Source: Lactarius indigo (lineage: Eukaryota; Basidiomycota; Agaricomycetes; Russulales; Russulaceae). From it: 64,000 bases of DNA. This document shows positions 53,027 to 64,000 of this stretch, piece by piece. Made by a program: the position numbers and the translations under genes. The stretch lies in contig JAFKAC010000005.1 in the NCBI GenBank assembly GCA_025766275.1, positions 434,001 through 498,000 of the forward strand, in the 5' to 3' direction. A model generated the notes under the pieces. It did not search any database. It saw nothing but the letters and a program-made list of their open reading frames with translations, and was not told the DNA's origin. The first letter of the stretch is position 1. Each line of letters begins with the position of its first letter.

Positions 53027-56000
53027 TTAGTCATCAGCAGATAATAATTCCTCAACACGCTCTACGAAATCGCCCTTCGCCCAGAATTTCACCCACTCCA
53101 ACCGGTTCACACGCCTGACTGGATCGAGGTCAAAACACATGGGAGGCAGAACGGCTGTGCCTTCCCGTCGCTGCCAATACAGAGTGACCTCACGGACAAC
53201 CGCATGCCCCCCCTGAATCACCAAAGCCTCAAGTAGCTTGCGTCCACGTTCATCTGCGATAGCACTGGGCGGGTCTTCGCGGAGGTCCGGCCATATATTC
53301 GCCGCAATGTGGTGCACCGCCATCCAGTGCACGAAGCCCTCAATCGGTACACGTGCGCGGTGGCCCACGAGCAGACTAAGTTGTGCACCCACGACATCCG
53401 GCACCTGTTCGGCGGGCCAGAGGAAGGTGCCGGCAGCCCCACCGATGACGAGTTCGACGGGGGTGCGCACGGTACCGAGGACATGAGCGGTCTCATCGTA
53501 AACTAATTTGCGGTAGTCAGGCGCATAGCGCTGCGCGAGGGGCGGAAGGAGCAGCGCGGCGAAAAGCGGGTGTCCGAAGGAGACCGCATCGTACAGCGCG
53601 ACCAGGTCCGTGTAGAACTGGAAGAACGGCATGCCGGTTCCGAGAAACCGGCTCGCGGCCAAATCGAGGTCGTCCTGTTCGTCCGACGCGGCCGAAGCGG
53701 AGAGCCCGTTCGGGGACGCACCGAGAGTGCAAGGGATGAGGAGCGCCTTCATCAGCTCGCCGACGGTGTCGTCGCGGAATACTTCTTCTCGGTCTCCTCC
53801 GCTTTCAGATGGTGCGCCTTGTGCTTGTCCATGTTCGAGCATGAAAACCTTCATGCAGCTGAACGTGACTTCCGCGCGTGTCATTGCGAATGTTTGTGTC
53901 CCATTCGCGAGCATCGCCTCTCGCACTACCCGTGTAAGAAGAAGCGTGGCACGAACGACCTCCGTCTCGTTGGCGTCCCAACCCGACGGCAGGCACTGCC
54001 AAACTGGGGAGGTGCCAGAGCGTAGGAGGTGGTCCAAGGGAAGAAGTGGCCAGTCACGTGCGAAGAGGTAGCCAAATCCGCGGGTGGCAGGGAGGCGTTG
54101 TGTTGTTACGAACCTGAGGGAGTGGGGTGTGGGAACAAGCGGTGCGACACGCACACGGGCAGTTTTTTCACCCTCAACACCTGCATCGTCATGACGTGAC
54201 ACGAGGTCAAAGGTTAGGAAAGGACTCAGTATGTGGAGCCCACCCCGCGACCACACCTCTGATGGAACACTCCAACCGCAGTTACTGAGATACCGCTCAT
54301 CAGCCAAGTTGGTTATAGCACCAAGCATATCGAGGGCGGCATCCTCATCTCCGGGAAGGAACCGCATAAGGGCGATTCCCAGTTGCGTTAGCAAGAGATC
54401 ACTTTTTGTGCTTGGAAGGCGACCCGAAAGCCGCACGTAGTTTGAGACATACGAGACTAAAGGTCGCAAAAAGGGCCGCATGTGTGGAGAGACGCCGGAT
54501 GACTCGGAGAGAAGCGCGTGAGTGGAGATAAATGACGCTAGCACCCCAAGGTGAGAGAATGGGAGCTGGAAAGGGGGCTCGGGGAGAGGCGTATTGTCGG
54601 GAGGGAGACAGGCGAGCCAGAGACGAATCGCTGCACTTAGGAGTGAGGCGGATTCCGTCACCTCGCGATAGAACGCAAAGTCCCTATTGACGTCATAGCT
54701 CGCGGGGATCTCGCTCAGCAAGCTCTTCAATGAAGAGATCGCTCCCGAGATCACTTCAGTATTGAGGGCAAACGCGGGTTTCAACCACGCGAGAGAGCTT
54801 TCTCGCTCCTCGGCACCACTACGCACGCCATTATGCCGCGCACCTTCAAGCCATGCGGCCTCCGCGTTCCATAACGCAGTCCACGAACCCCGGTCTGCAG
54901 GCTCCTGTGTGAACTTGCGCGCAATAATGGGGAGATTTGAGATCCAGCCCCAACCGGATATTTGACTCCAAAGAATTTCGTGTGGGGGTGTCGTCTGATG
55001 GGGATCGGAGGCGCAGGTTGTCCAGGCACCTAGTAGAGTTATGTAGGCGGTTAATAATGGACGCGAATCGCACTCGGGTGAGAGGATATGAGAAGCTAGG
55101 TAGGTAAGGGGTTCTGCAGCTATCGTCGCAGTATGAGCGTGTAGTCCATAACGTGCGAATGTAGTGTACAATTGCAACGTGTGCGTCAAGAGAGAGGTAG
55201 CAAGTGGAGGTGGATAGGGAGATGAGGTTGGAGACGAAATTAGAAAGCGCAGAAGCGCAGAAGCAGGGTCGAGAAGTTTAGAAGTGGACAGTCGGGAAGC
55301 TGATGCGAGTGTAGTCAGGAGGCAGATGGCGTCAGGGGTGGGTGGAGGTGAGTCTGCTGACGGGGGAATAGGCGTTAGGATAAAGACACGAAGTAGATTA
55401 GCGATTAAAGAGGGTGTATCAGTAATCGTGTCCGCGATGGCGTTGCTATGCATTGCGAGACGTTGGAGTATGGCTAGCAGTTGTAGGAGCGAGAGGCGCG
55501 GAAGATAAGTGGCACCAAAGATGGTAGCCACTTGAGTGAGGAAGAAGTGCAGAGGGAGAGACGAAATAGCGTCGCCCTTCACCACACTCTCCCCCTCTTG
55601 TTCGGGGGCGCCCTTCTCTGGAGGGTCTTCTTGCAGCTCCACACCGTCGACGCTCATTAGGTCGGAATCCCACCCAACAAGAGCCTCCCATAGTACTTCT
55701 ACCGCTCTCGAGCCTAGACTGCCTCTCTCGCCCATCGCTTCAGCGCTGGCGGCGACCGCCCGCTTGCGGAGGTCCTCTTCTTTACCACGTAGTTCTTCCA
55801 ACCCTTCCGTGTCCTCCGAAATGCCCCGGCGTAAGACAGCGAGTCTCCGCGTTATTCCCGCCATGATCCCAAACATGACGGCGCGTTGTGCGGGTACGGT
55901 CGAGCGCGCAAGCAAGAAGACGTCATCAATGGTATAACCAGCACGAGCACCTTCTGCATGGTGATGGAGCCCCAGATGCGTTGGCAGGGTCACGGACAAC

Positions 56001-57103
56001 TGAGGGGGTATCGGTGCGCCACGGAGATCAAAGCGAAGGGTAGAGGCAGTGGAATCAAGCAGCGGGGCGGCCTCGATCCAGGCGAGGGATGGGTCTCCAG
56101 ATGGGAGCGATGGGAAAAAACGACGTCTGATATCTTCGGGCGTACCCTCCTCTGGGGTTGGACCGGAGACCACGGATGAGAGAGAGATTGGAGAGACTTT
56201 AGACTCCGAAGGCGGTTGGGAAGGACTAAGTGACTTGAGAGAAGGGCCCTTCCAATGACCAAGGGACACTGCACTGTCATCGCTAGATGAAGGTGGGAGT
56301 GCCAACGGCTTTCTCCGTGGTGAAGAAGGAGCGGACTCGTACACATGAACATCGTCGGGGGTGACATCCGCAAAGCGCAGTTTGCGACTTGCTCGGGCCG
56401 GAGTGGAAGGTCGCGAGTTTGCGCCAGAAATAATTGAGAGCGGGGAAGACTGCTCTACTGCACCTTCGCCTGGGGTGAAGGTCAACTTTCGCGCGTGGTA
56501 AGAACGCAAGATGGACTGACGTACCCACTGGAACAATACGCAACGCTTTCGGAGTGTCAGATCCATAACTTGATGTATTTTTATATTATACGCACTTGGG
56601 GGCAGAGGGTGAGCGATCGCACTATCATCTGGAAGGCCACGCGCAAGGTCACTTTCCAAGGAACTAGCGGGTTTCGTCCGCCCCTGGTTGGCCTCCCGAG
56701 TCCTCCGCGCTCTCTGTAGCACCTCCCCGATGCTCTTGCCAAATCTCTCTTCGATCTCTCTTCGCTCCTCTTCCCTCTCGTGCTCTGTCATCGCAGCAAC
56801 GCGCCTTTCGTTCTCCTCGCTCATCCGGGCGCGCCAATCATCGCCTTCAGATCCTTCCAACGGTGAGTTTTTTTGCACTACCGGTGCGGCGTGTACGATA
56901 GGCGGCTCCGTAGCCCGTGATAATTGCGCGCCGGGTTGTTGTTGGGCCTTTCTGCTTCGCGCAAAGACACTCTCCGATCGGTGCTGTGCCATCGGGAATC
57001 CCTTGTTTGACCCGACCGACTTGGGTGTGGAAGGAGCAGACACAGAGGAGCGGGGCTCCCGCTCAAAAACTGAACCAACGAGAGGTTTGGCCTGCTTGGA
57101 CAT
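53027..57103 (-). CDS. rpap1: RNA polymerase II-associated protein 1 (RPAP1)
   Basis: One 1358-residue frame on the minus strand with no intron found. An RPAP1_N-like helix (about 88-132: EENERRVAAMTEHEREEERREI) is followed by a disordered Ser/Pro region. The RPAP1_C signature comes next (about 355-420: LRFDLRGAPIPP, LPTHLGLHHHAEG, YTIDDVFLLARSTVPAQRAV) and then a long alpha-helical repeat region to a conserved C-terminus. RPAP1 helps assemble and import RNA polymerase II. Residues about 175-210 (SAYNIKIHQVMDLTLRKRC) look unlike the flanking disordered text and might be an unspliced intron, but no in-frame GT-AG pair fits. It lies head-on to GH131, and its start is 104 bp from the tRNA gene. 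Confidence 0.88.
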   Translation of the reverse strand: MSKQAKPLVGSVFEREPRSSVSAPSTPKSVGSNKGFPMAQHRSESVFARSRKAQQQPGAQLSRATEPPIVHAAPVVQKNSPLEGSEGDDWRARMSEENERRVAAMTEHEREEERREIEERFGKSIGEVLQRARRTREANQGRTKPASSLESDLARGLPDDSAIAHPLPPSAYNIKIHQVMDLTLRKRCVLFQWVRQSILRSYHARKLTFTPGEGAVEQSSPLSIISGANSRPSTPARASRKLRFADVTPDDVHVYESAPSSPRRKPLALPPSSSDDSAVSLGHWKGPSLKSLSPSQPPSESKVSPISLSSVVSGPTPEEGTPEDIRRRFFPSLPSGDPSLAWIEAAPLLDSTASTLRFDLRGAPIPPQLSVTLPTHLGLHHHAEGARAGYTIDDVFLLARSTVPAQRAVMFGIMAGITRRLAVLRRGISEDTEGLEELRGKEEDLRKRAVAASAEAMGERGSLGSRAVEVLWEALVGWDSDLMSVDGVELQEDPPEKGAPEQEGESVVKGDAISSLPLHFFLTQVATIFGATYLPRLSLLQLLAILQRLAMHSNAIADTITDTPSLIANLLRVFILTPIPPSADSPPPTPDAICLLTTLASASRLSTSKLLDPASALLRFLISSPTSSPYPPPLATSLLTHTLQLYTTFARYGLHAHTATIAAEPLTYLASHILSPECDSRPLLTAYITLLGAWTTCASDPHQTTPPHEILWSQISGWGWISNLPIIARKFTQEPADRGSWTALWNAEAAWLEGARHNGVRSGAEERESSLAWLKPAFALNTEVISGAISSLKSLLSEIPASYDVNRDFAFYREVTESASLLSAAIRLWLACLPPDNTPLPEPPFQLPFSHLGVLASFISTHALLSESSGVSPHMRPFLRPLVSYVSNYVRLSGRLPSTKSDLLLTQLGIALMRFLPGDEDAALDMLGAITNLADERYLSNCGWSVPSEVWSRGGLHILSPFLTFDLVSRHDDAGVEGEKTARVRVAPLVPTPHSLRFVTTQRLPATRGFGYLFARDWPLLPLDHLLRSGTSPVWQCLPSGWDANETEVVRATLLLTRVVREAMLANGTQTFAMTRAEVTFSCMKVFMLEHGQAQGAPSESGGDREEVFRDDTVGELMKALLIPCTLGASPNGLSASAASDEQDDLDLAASRFLGTGMPFFQFYTDLVALYDAVSFGHPLFAALLLPPLAQRYAPDYRKLVYDETAHVLGTVRTPVELVIGGAAGTFLWPAEQVPDVVGAQLSLLVGHRARVPIEGFVHWMAVHHIAANIWPDLREDPPSAIADERGRKLLEALVIQGGHAVVREVTLYWQRREGTAVLPPMCFDLDPVRRVNRLEWVKFWAKGDFVERVEELLSADD

Positions 57104-57206
57104 TTGTCCTGGTTATGTAGTGAGCGTGAAGGGCGTGGTGCGTGCCCCTCGGTCGGAACGAACAATCCGCGCGTGACATAGATTGTGTAATCCGAATATA
57201 TCGCAC

Positions 57207-57281
57207 GGGCACATGGTGTAGATGGTTTATCACGCTCGCTTAGCATGCGAGAGGTGTCCGGTTCAATTCCGGATGTGTCCA
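57207..57281 (+). tRNA. tRNA-Ala(AGC)
   Basis: 75 nt. The acceptor stem GGGCACA pairs with TGTGTCC (one G-U). The anticodon stem CTCGC/GCGAG closes the loop TTAGCAT with anticodon AGC. The T arm GTCCGGTTCAATTCCGGAT-like carries box B GGTTCAATTCC. The discriminator is A, no intron is present and CCA is not encoded. Confidence 0.92.
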
Positions 57282-57286
57282 CTGGA

Positions 57287-57294
57287 TTTTTTTT
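57287..57294 (+). terminator. Pol III terminator of tRNA-Ala
   Basis: Run of eight T five bases after the tRNA gene. Confidence 0.85.
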
Positions 57295-58121
57295 CTTTTG
57301 TTTACTGATGGGGTGTTAACCAATGACTGTGTCGTCCGTGATGAGATTGCCTGTTCCTTGTCTGCTTGCGTCATGCGGGCTACCGCAGAGCGGGTGTGCC
57401 AGTGATTCAACCGACACTGACTTACAGACCAAGTAACTCCGAGTCTACGATGCGCCTGAGTCCCCACTGGTGGCGACTCGGAAAAACAAATCACTGGGTT
57501 CGCAGTCAAACTTGAATCTATCACTTATTTACGGGGTGGTCTAGGCTCTCCACTGGATGGTGCGCCGGATGGTGTTCTGGTTCCCCCCATTCTTTGACAC
57601 CTGCCTTTCACAGACCCATTACACTCTTCGCCGTATGCGAGAAGTCAATGTGGCGGTCCCTATTTCGTTGAATCCCAACTTTCATTCTCACACTGAAAAT
57701 GGTCGATCTAAAGAGCCGTTCCATTGGCGCTGCAGGCTCAGCCAGCTTGCCCATCACCTGCGTCATCTTTGACCTCGGCCTGAGTAACAGGGAGGGTAGC
57801 TTGCATATGTCGCAAGTCCCGTCGCTGCGGGAATGCCTCTCAATGTAGGTCCCCGGTTGGGTGTCTGAATAGGCGTAAGGTAAGGTGCGCAGGCGATACA
57901 TAAGGCAAGTAGCGCAACCAAATCAATTGTCACAGGGGTTCTCACACACAAATTGCGATCCTTGCTACTCCACTGCTCTTCATCTAGGAGTCCGATCGCT
58001 TCCGCCTTCTTTGCGCCTGTTTTCATTAAAATGCAGTTATATACAATGACCTGCATGTTACCAAAAAGACCCCATCCTTTTATCGAAACACCACCGTGTG
58101 CTCTCGTCTGAAATCCTTCCA
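57295..58121. other. Spacer between tRNA and F-box gene
   Basis: No supported gene on either strand. Confidence 0.5.
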
Positions 58122-59977
58122 ATGGCCAAGTTCAAAACTTCCTCTGTTATTGCTTGCGCTCTACTTCGGTTCTACCCTCGACTTGGCACTGTTTCCCAGA
58201 CTGTACTGGCTACCTTGAATCACCTGAGGGGCGACGTCACGCCAGCACCCCACATGACCTCCAACACCGAGAAAGGAGGGGACCAGTCTCCTTCCTCTCC
58301 ACCTGGCTGTCAGACTCCACTCGATAGCTCGACAAGAGATTTACTCGAACTCTTGCCTAATGAGCTCATCGCAAAAATCCTCGCAGTGCTACATTATCGA
58401 GACCTTTCCTCTTGTACCCAGGTGCGCCTTCCTAGCTTCCTGTCCTACTGTTATGACTAAACTAGTACGATCTCAACAGGTGTGCAAGCGCGTGGTCGAT
58501 ATTATCGGGGGATCTGCCTTACTACAATATCACCTCGAGCTTGGAAAATCCGGCATGGAAGATGGCCCTCTTTGCGTCATGTCTATTCCCGAGCGTAGGG
58601 AAAGATTGAGGTCCTACAACGATGCCTGGAAGCACCTTCGTTGGTCAACCTGTATAGAGCTGCCCAACCCTGACAGACGCAGACATGCCATCGACATTTC
58701 CCCAGGTGGCATCCTCACACTTGTCCATAGGACTCGGGATGAAGGCAAGCTCGTCTTTGTGCAAATTCCATCGATCTTGCGTGATATCCCTATGCGACAA
58801 TGGGAACTTTCCTTTTCATTTCCCCCACTCAAACGTGCTCTTGATCCCTCTGAGGATATCCTCGTTGTAATGGAATGTAGTCATTTGCCGCTCAATCCAT
58901 TTGCACTTTGTGGAAGTGAACATCGCTTCCACTTTTTGTCTCTCACCACTGGCGAACCCCATTCTCTAGCTGCCACCTCTCTCCTCTCTGGATCCCGTCA
59001 CCTTATGCGTTCTTTGGATGTAGAAAACTTTAGACTCAGCGTGGTCAAAAACTATCTAGCCATCCTGATGCCGAAGCAAGAACTCTGTGTATGTAATTGG
59101 AAAACCGGCCAGATAGTGCTAGTACGTCTAGTGTTTCCACGGAGCACAAGGGAAGGTGTTTGCTGATTTACACAAGTCTATCTCTTCAGACGCCATCCTG
59201 AGCGTGTCATTTCTCCCTGAAAATCGTCTTTTGCTTGCCACCACTCGTCTGGGTGATCTTACCAAAGATCCAATCCCTGATGGGTATGGGCATGTCTCTG
59301 TTCTAGCGGTGTACGACTTGGATTTGGGGCTCGCACCACAGCATGAAGGTATCCCCTCTCCGATCGCTGTCTTTTCACTAGATATTGGGGAATTTGACTC
59401 GCCGAATCCTTTGGAGGAGTTCTATTACTACCTCAATATCCATTCTTACTCCAAAGAAGTTGTGGTCCCGTTCTTCAGTTCGCCATCAGAACAGCTCATC
59501 ACCCTCCTAACAAATAGCTTTCCTCCTCAAATCGAAAGCACCTCATCTCGTCCCGTTCTCCTGATTCCCATGGTCAGGCTGACGTCCCACATAGACGGTA
59601 CGGCAGCCACCAATGCGTCGATGCGCTACATCCCGTGGAAAGACTGGGGAACCACGGGCACTGGATAGGCGCCCAAACAGCTTTTGAATTACTTCCTCAG
59701 CTCGCGTCAAGTTTCGGGTTCGCGGTTAGTTCGAGTTCTTGGTAATCATCAGAATTTCGTAGACGTCTGGGACTTCAGCCCCACCCCTGTCGCACAACTT
59801 GAATCACCTTGCTACCAAGGATTTCTACCTGGTGTGAAGAAACAGGTGGCGCTCCCCATACAGATGACGGGTGTTGATCTTGAGACTGTGGCTATCAGTG
59901 AGGATGCATTGATATGCCAGGTTCGTGGTATTAATCTTCGTGCTATCCCCCGACTGATTGCCTACTGCTTACCATGA
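58122..59977 (+). pseudogene. F-box protein with in-frame stop
   Basis: Exons 58122-58421, 58480-59121 and 59177-59668 encode 477 residues to a TAG at 59666-59668. The same frame then stays open to 59977 and still resembles the family (VLGNHQNFVDVWDFSP, VAISEDALICQ). An F-box (DLLELLPNELIAKILAVLHYRDLSSCTQVCKRV, about 70-103) would bind Skp1; the rest probably folds as a beta-rich substrate-binding region. Either the stop is a recent inactivating change or the protein is 100 residues shorter than its relatives. The start is uncertain: ATG 58254 would also keep the F-box. The second intron has weak signals. Confidence 0.65.
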
Positions 59978-60465
59978 CGCTATTAGCACCATGACTGGAA
60001 AAATCCTAGAACATATCTCCTCGTTTTCTAGAGTTATGTTTGAGCCAGTGTAATATAGTTATTAGGGCGCAGCTTGTGGATTCGCTTGGTTGGTAAGCCA
60101 GTGCCAGCTGAACCGCTGGCACACACCCGGGCCCCCAGTGATCGTAAAGTTATGGTTTTATGAAGAGTCGAATCTTTCTTCATAACAGTTACATTTGTCA
60201 TCGTCACTTTTCTCACCACCGGCTCTGGTCCTAGTATGTCAATTTCTTCGCGTAGCATTCCTGTGAGAACAAAATTTTATGTACCAACACTTGATAGAGA
60301 ACTGGGGCACACGTATCACACAACTTCTAAACTCGGTTGCAGTGGTTCGATGACAGTATCTGGCACTGGGGTTTTTTGGTAGCTGGGCCTTTCCTATGCA
60401 TAGTGTACGTACGTATGCACGAATTCGTGTGGCGTTGTGACAGGCCACGACACAATGGTAGTATC

Positions 60466-61605
60466 ACAATGCGACGATGGGAATTCGCCTTTTCATTTAT
60501 CCCAAGCCAGTATGTTCTTCAAGTTGACCCTCTGAGGACATTCGTTTTATATGAATGGCACCGGTTAGTGGCTGTCGGACCCTATTATCCATTACTTATT
60601 CATCTCTCATAGACCTTATACTGGTAGAGATGACCGCTTCCACTTTTTGTCTCTTACCACTGGGGACACTCTTAATCTCAATCTCACCGCCTCATGCGTT
60701 CTGCGGATTCGAAAATTTTTGTTCTCAGCATAGCTCAAAACTACTTCGCCATCCTGGATCCGATGTATGAACTTTGTGTATACAATTGGAAAACAGGCCA
60801 AATAGTGCTAGCACGTCTACTGGTTCCCCCACGGGGCACGAGGGAAAGGATTTACTGATTCACGCCAAGTCCATCGTTTCAAATACCCTCCAGAGCGTGT
60901 CGTTTCTCTCTGACAATCGTTTCTTACTTGCCATTACCTGTGCGGCTGACCTCTCCAAAGACGCAACCCTCAAGGGACTTGGAAATCCCCGGTTATAGTA
61001 ATGCATGGCTTGAACAGGCGTCTAGATCGCAGCCTGAGGGCGTCTCCCCTCTCTTAACTGTCTTTTCTCTCAAACTTAACTCTGGTGAAATAGCGCTCTA
61101 TTACCACCCCAACATCCACTTGTACTCCGACGAAGTCGCCGTCCCATTTTTCGGGTCGCCATCGGATCAGTTGATCGCCCTCAAAACGAGGGCGATTGGG
61201 GTGCTACAGCATTGCCATCGTCTCGCGTTCTCCTGATTCCCATAGTTAGGCTCACGTTCCACATCGACAGTGCTGGCCCTACCAGTGGCGACGCGGCGAC
61301 GCGCTACATCCCGTGGAACGACTAGGGAGCCGCAAGCACTCGGTGGGTGCCCGGCCTATTTCTGTTGCGTCCCTTCCATAGCTCGCTTCCCGAGTCTTAA
61401 AGTGACGGAAATTATACGCATCTGGGACTCCAGCCGCGCCGATGTCACGCAACTTAAACAAAAGCCTTGAGCACTTCTACCCCGCGTGAAGAAATGGATG
61501 GCGCCCCCGATACAGTATGGCAGCGCGGCGATCAGTGAGGACGCGTTGATTTACCAGGGACATGTATCAATCTCCGCTATTGCTCAACTGATTGTTGCTC
61601 TCTGT
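60466..61605 (+). pseudogene. Decayed tandem copy of the F-box gene
   Basis: Segments match the gene at 58122-59977 in order: MRRWEFAFSF, RFHFLSLTTG-like, YNWKTGQIVLARL, SVSFLSDNRFLLAIT, YHPNIHLYSDEVAVPFFGS and AISEDALIYQ. They lie in different frames with several stops. The F-box part is missing. Flanking sequences (near 60100 and 61740) are also similar, so the unit duplicated with flanking DNA. Confidence 0.8.
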
Positions 61606-62140
61606 GAAGCCAACAGTACGGCAACGACTTGTTCAAGCCCAAGACATGTCTTCTTGTTTTCTAGAGTTGTCGCTTATGCGGGATGGAGCAAGATAATTGT
61701 TAGGATGTGGTCGCTCATGGAGTTTTTTGGTCTGTAGTAAGTGCTAGCTGAAACGCCGACACACCCGTTTGATGACCCGCATTTGACCCGCATGAAGCAA
61801 GCAGGCAGGGAAAAGCGATCCCATCGCAGAGGGTTGGCTAGTTACTATCTACTCCCTTCGAGCTCCTAATCACCATCACATACTACGTTGTGGCGGTCTA
61901 AGTTTCGTAATGAGGCCTTAATGAGGATTAGAGAAGGTTAGGCACACTGGCATTATAGGTCGTATTATACAAAATACGAGGCTACGACAAATCTCAGGTT
62001 TCAAGGTCTGGTTTCAATAAATAGTTTTTTGATTTATGTAAATGCTATCTGTTGAGTATGACGACACCATACAACATTCATTTGTTCTGCCCGTCTCCTT
62101 TCCATCACCTCCTTCGGTGTGCCCGTTTTCCTACAAAATA
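61606..62140. other. Spacer after the F-box relic
   Basis: Includes the duplicated flank near 61740 and the presumed 3' region of the Rai1-like gene. No other gene is seen. Confidence 0.5.
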
Positions 62141-63698
62141 TCACGCATCCAAGTCTTGATTTGTGCGGGTCTCGAACCGGGCCACTACCTCAGGCGGCAA
62201 GCAGCTCCCAGTCAAGCTCTTACCGTCCCCGTCGCCGACCACCTTACACCCGTACACGCGCAGCTTCCCGTCCTCACACACGAGACTGAAGCCGCCTGCC
62301 GGGCCCAGACCACGTGCGATTGCGAGCTTCTGTACATCCTGGAGCAACTTTGCCAACCGCACGATTTGCACAGCCGTTTCCCGGCGCTGAGTAGAGAGGT
62401 CCTGCACATCCGCTCCCATCTGCGTCCCGGACTGGCGCGTCGTCCCGGTAGCTACCCGGGTACCGGGTCCCTCGAACTGCCATTCGCGCAATTCCTTGAA
62501 CTCACCCCGCTCGTGCACGCCCAGGCGCAGCATCGGCGTCTGCGAGAGCGCCATCTGCGGGTACAACTCGTTCCAGTCGAGTTGGTCAAGGTAGTACACC
62601 GAGCGCGAGACCACCTCGACTAGGGCATCTTGTGGGACCCGCGTCCCAGCACGGATGATGTTGATAGTCGGCGATGTCGTCGTCGGAGTGGATGTTTGTT
62701 GGATGTTTACACGGTCGAGTGCGTCCGCGAGGTCAGAGTCGTCGGTGGAGGTCGTTGCCACGCTGGCGTCCGGACTGGACAAGCACGCGTCGACCCCGAA
62801 ACGAACTACCATCTTCATATTGAACATATCCTGTCCCAAGAAGTAGGTGCTTAATAAACGTAATATCGCCGAAGAAAGGAAACATGGCAGCGACGTACGT
62901 AGGTGATGACCCGTTGATGGTCAGAGGAAGGACAGTCCGGCGCGGCGCACGTCATAGCAGCTTCAAAGGCGTGCCCAAACGAGCGGCCCGAGTTGACTTC
63001 AGGTGTCGGGCTCTCCCAGCGGCTTAGTACGAGGGTCTTGGTCCCGACAAGTTCGACGTCGATCCTGAAATCGCGAACCGCTCTGCCTGGCGATGGGTTA
63101 AGCCAACGCAGGAGCTTGCGTAGGCCATTGCGGTCTGTGACAACGTCCACATTCGGCCAGTCGACGGGCGGCGCCGCATCCTGGTCGCGTATCATATCCG
63201 CGGCGGTGAAGAGTGGGAGCATCGGGTATTGGGACAGCTGCGCGGTATTCTGGTCGACATAAACGGAACTGGCGTCTGGCTCCAGCGTGAACGGGACAAC
63301 ACGCTCTGTCCATATAGCTGGAGAACCTGAATAACAGATATGAGAGAGCAAAAAAACTGAGGGAGAGAATGCACCGTACCTGGGACCACCATCGTCGGTT
63401 TCTCCGCCTCAACCCAATTGTACGACGCAACATACTTCACATTGTCAATAGGAAAATATTCTGGTACCTTTGGGCGTGCTGGCGGGGGTATTGTTTGAAT
63501 GATCTTGGTCGTGTCAAGGTCCTCTTTGAGGTTGGGTTCGGGGGGAAGGTCGTGGGCGGGTCTGGCAGCAAAGCCGCCTCCCCTTCCGCGAGATCCCTGC
63601 AGGTAGAACCTATTCCCGTTGTCTGGCCTGAGACGACTACCACGTCCCCCCCGCGTTTTGGTAAAGTTTAGGCGACTGGGCTGTTCACGAGATGACAT
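62141..63698 (-). CDS. rai1: Rai1/DXO family decapping protein with degenerate active site
   Basis: Three minus-strand exons (63698-63380, 63326-62899, 62830-62141) give 478 residues. Conserved: IDNVKYVASYNWVE, VVPGSPAIWTERVVPF, YVDQNTAQLSQYPMLPLF, VDVVTDRNGLRKLLRWL, FRIDVELVGTKTLVLSRWE, the motif II-like GHAFE (E228) and DWNELYPQMALSQTP. Rai1/DXO enzymes remove faulty RNA caps, and Rai1 stabilises the nuclear exonuclease Rat1. The metal-binding motif ExD reads G261-V-D263 and the EUK motif reads E321-V-V323, so two expected catalytic residues are absent. It may keep only a partner role. Acidic low-complexity residues 270-305 interrupt the domain. Confidence 0.88.
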
Positions 63699-64000
63699 GT
63701 GGGACGGCGGTTTAGATCAGGGAGATTGTGGATGTAGGCGGGAGTATGCATCGCCCATTTATACGACGCAATGGTGGAAGTGAAGAAGTGCCGCGGCGCA
63801 GCTGCCAGCTATACATGCGTCGTACCCTTGTGAGGTCCATCGCTGCGGCCGCAGGTTGGGAAGCTGGGAAGAGCGGGTTCAATCTGTCAGTACGTTGACG
63901 CGCCAGATACCGCTTTCGGAGGTTTCTTCTCGTGCGGCTGCGGCGTACAGGAGTATCGTGTTGCGTGCATGCCCTATGCCGAGAAAAACAAGGAGAGAAT
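63699..64000. other. Upstream region of the Rai1-like gene
   Basis: 302 bp, presumed promoter. No gene or clear element is seen up to the window end. Confidence 0.4.

Overview
The window is nuclear DNA of a basidiomycete fungus, most likely an Agaricomycete. Genes are dense and most are split by GT-AG introns of about 48-80 bp. Several families (DUF6535 membrane proteins, GH131, F-box clusters, chromodomain Gypsy elements) are typical of mushrooms. No marker gene fixes the genus. Layout: positions 115-29132 are one Mutator-like DNA transposon (MULE) with inverted repeats of about 240 bp and a perfect 9-bp target duplication. Its transposase is split by Gypsy element A (1400-24813). A contains Gypsy B (2384-17776), and B contains Gypsy C (9065-16784). 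Each LTR level has its own perfect 5-bp duplication, so the order of insertion can be read directly: MULE, A, B, C. LTR differences agree (A 7 in 775, B 3 in 459, C none seen). The right part of the MULE also carries tandem repeats, including an exon-intron array that looks captured from the host splicing-factor gene clf1. Right of the MULE are two intact metabolic genes: a 2-oxoglutarate/Fe(II) oxygenase of the isopenicillin N synthase-like family, whose start codon lies 97 bp from the MULE end, and glutathione synthetase. Positions 33-51 kb are gene-poor. They hold a roughly 1-kb tRNA-headed SINE with three 5'-truncated relatives, two tandem DUF6535 genes plus a decayed third copy, and a dead cytochrome P450. 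From 51.7 kb to the end, genes are packed again: a secreted GH131 glucanase, RPAP1 (RNA polymerase II assembly), tRNA-Ala(AGC), an F-box gene with an internal stop and a decayed tandem copy, and a Rai1/DXO homologue that has lost two active-site residues. The three Gypsy elements share features of the Tf1/sushi self-priming chromoviruses: the mRNA start predicted from the TATA box is complementary to the primer site just inside the LTR. Gag precedes Pol with a -1 frame change, and Pol ends in a chromodomain. B and C also show a Gag with no AUG start, an unusually long Pol C-terminus, and a stretch where evolutionary constraint lies in a different reading frame from Pol. All statements come from reading the sequence by eye; family names come from recognising motifs, not from a search.
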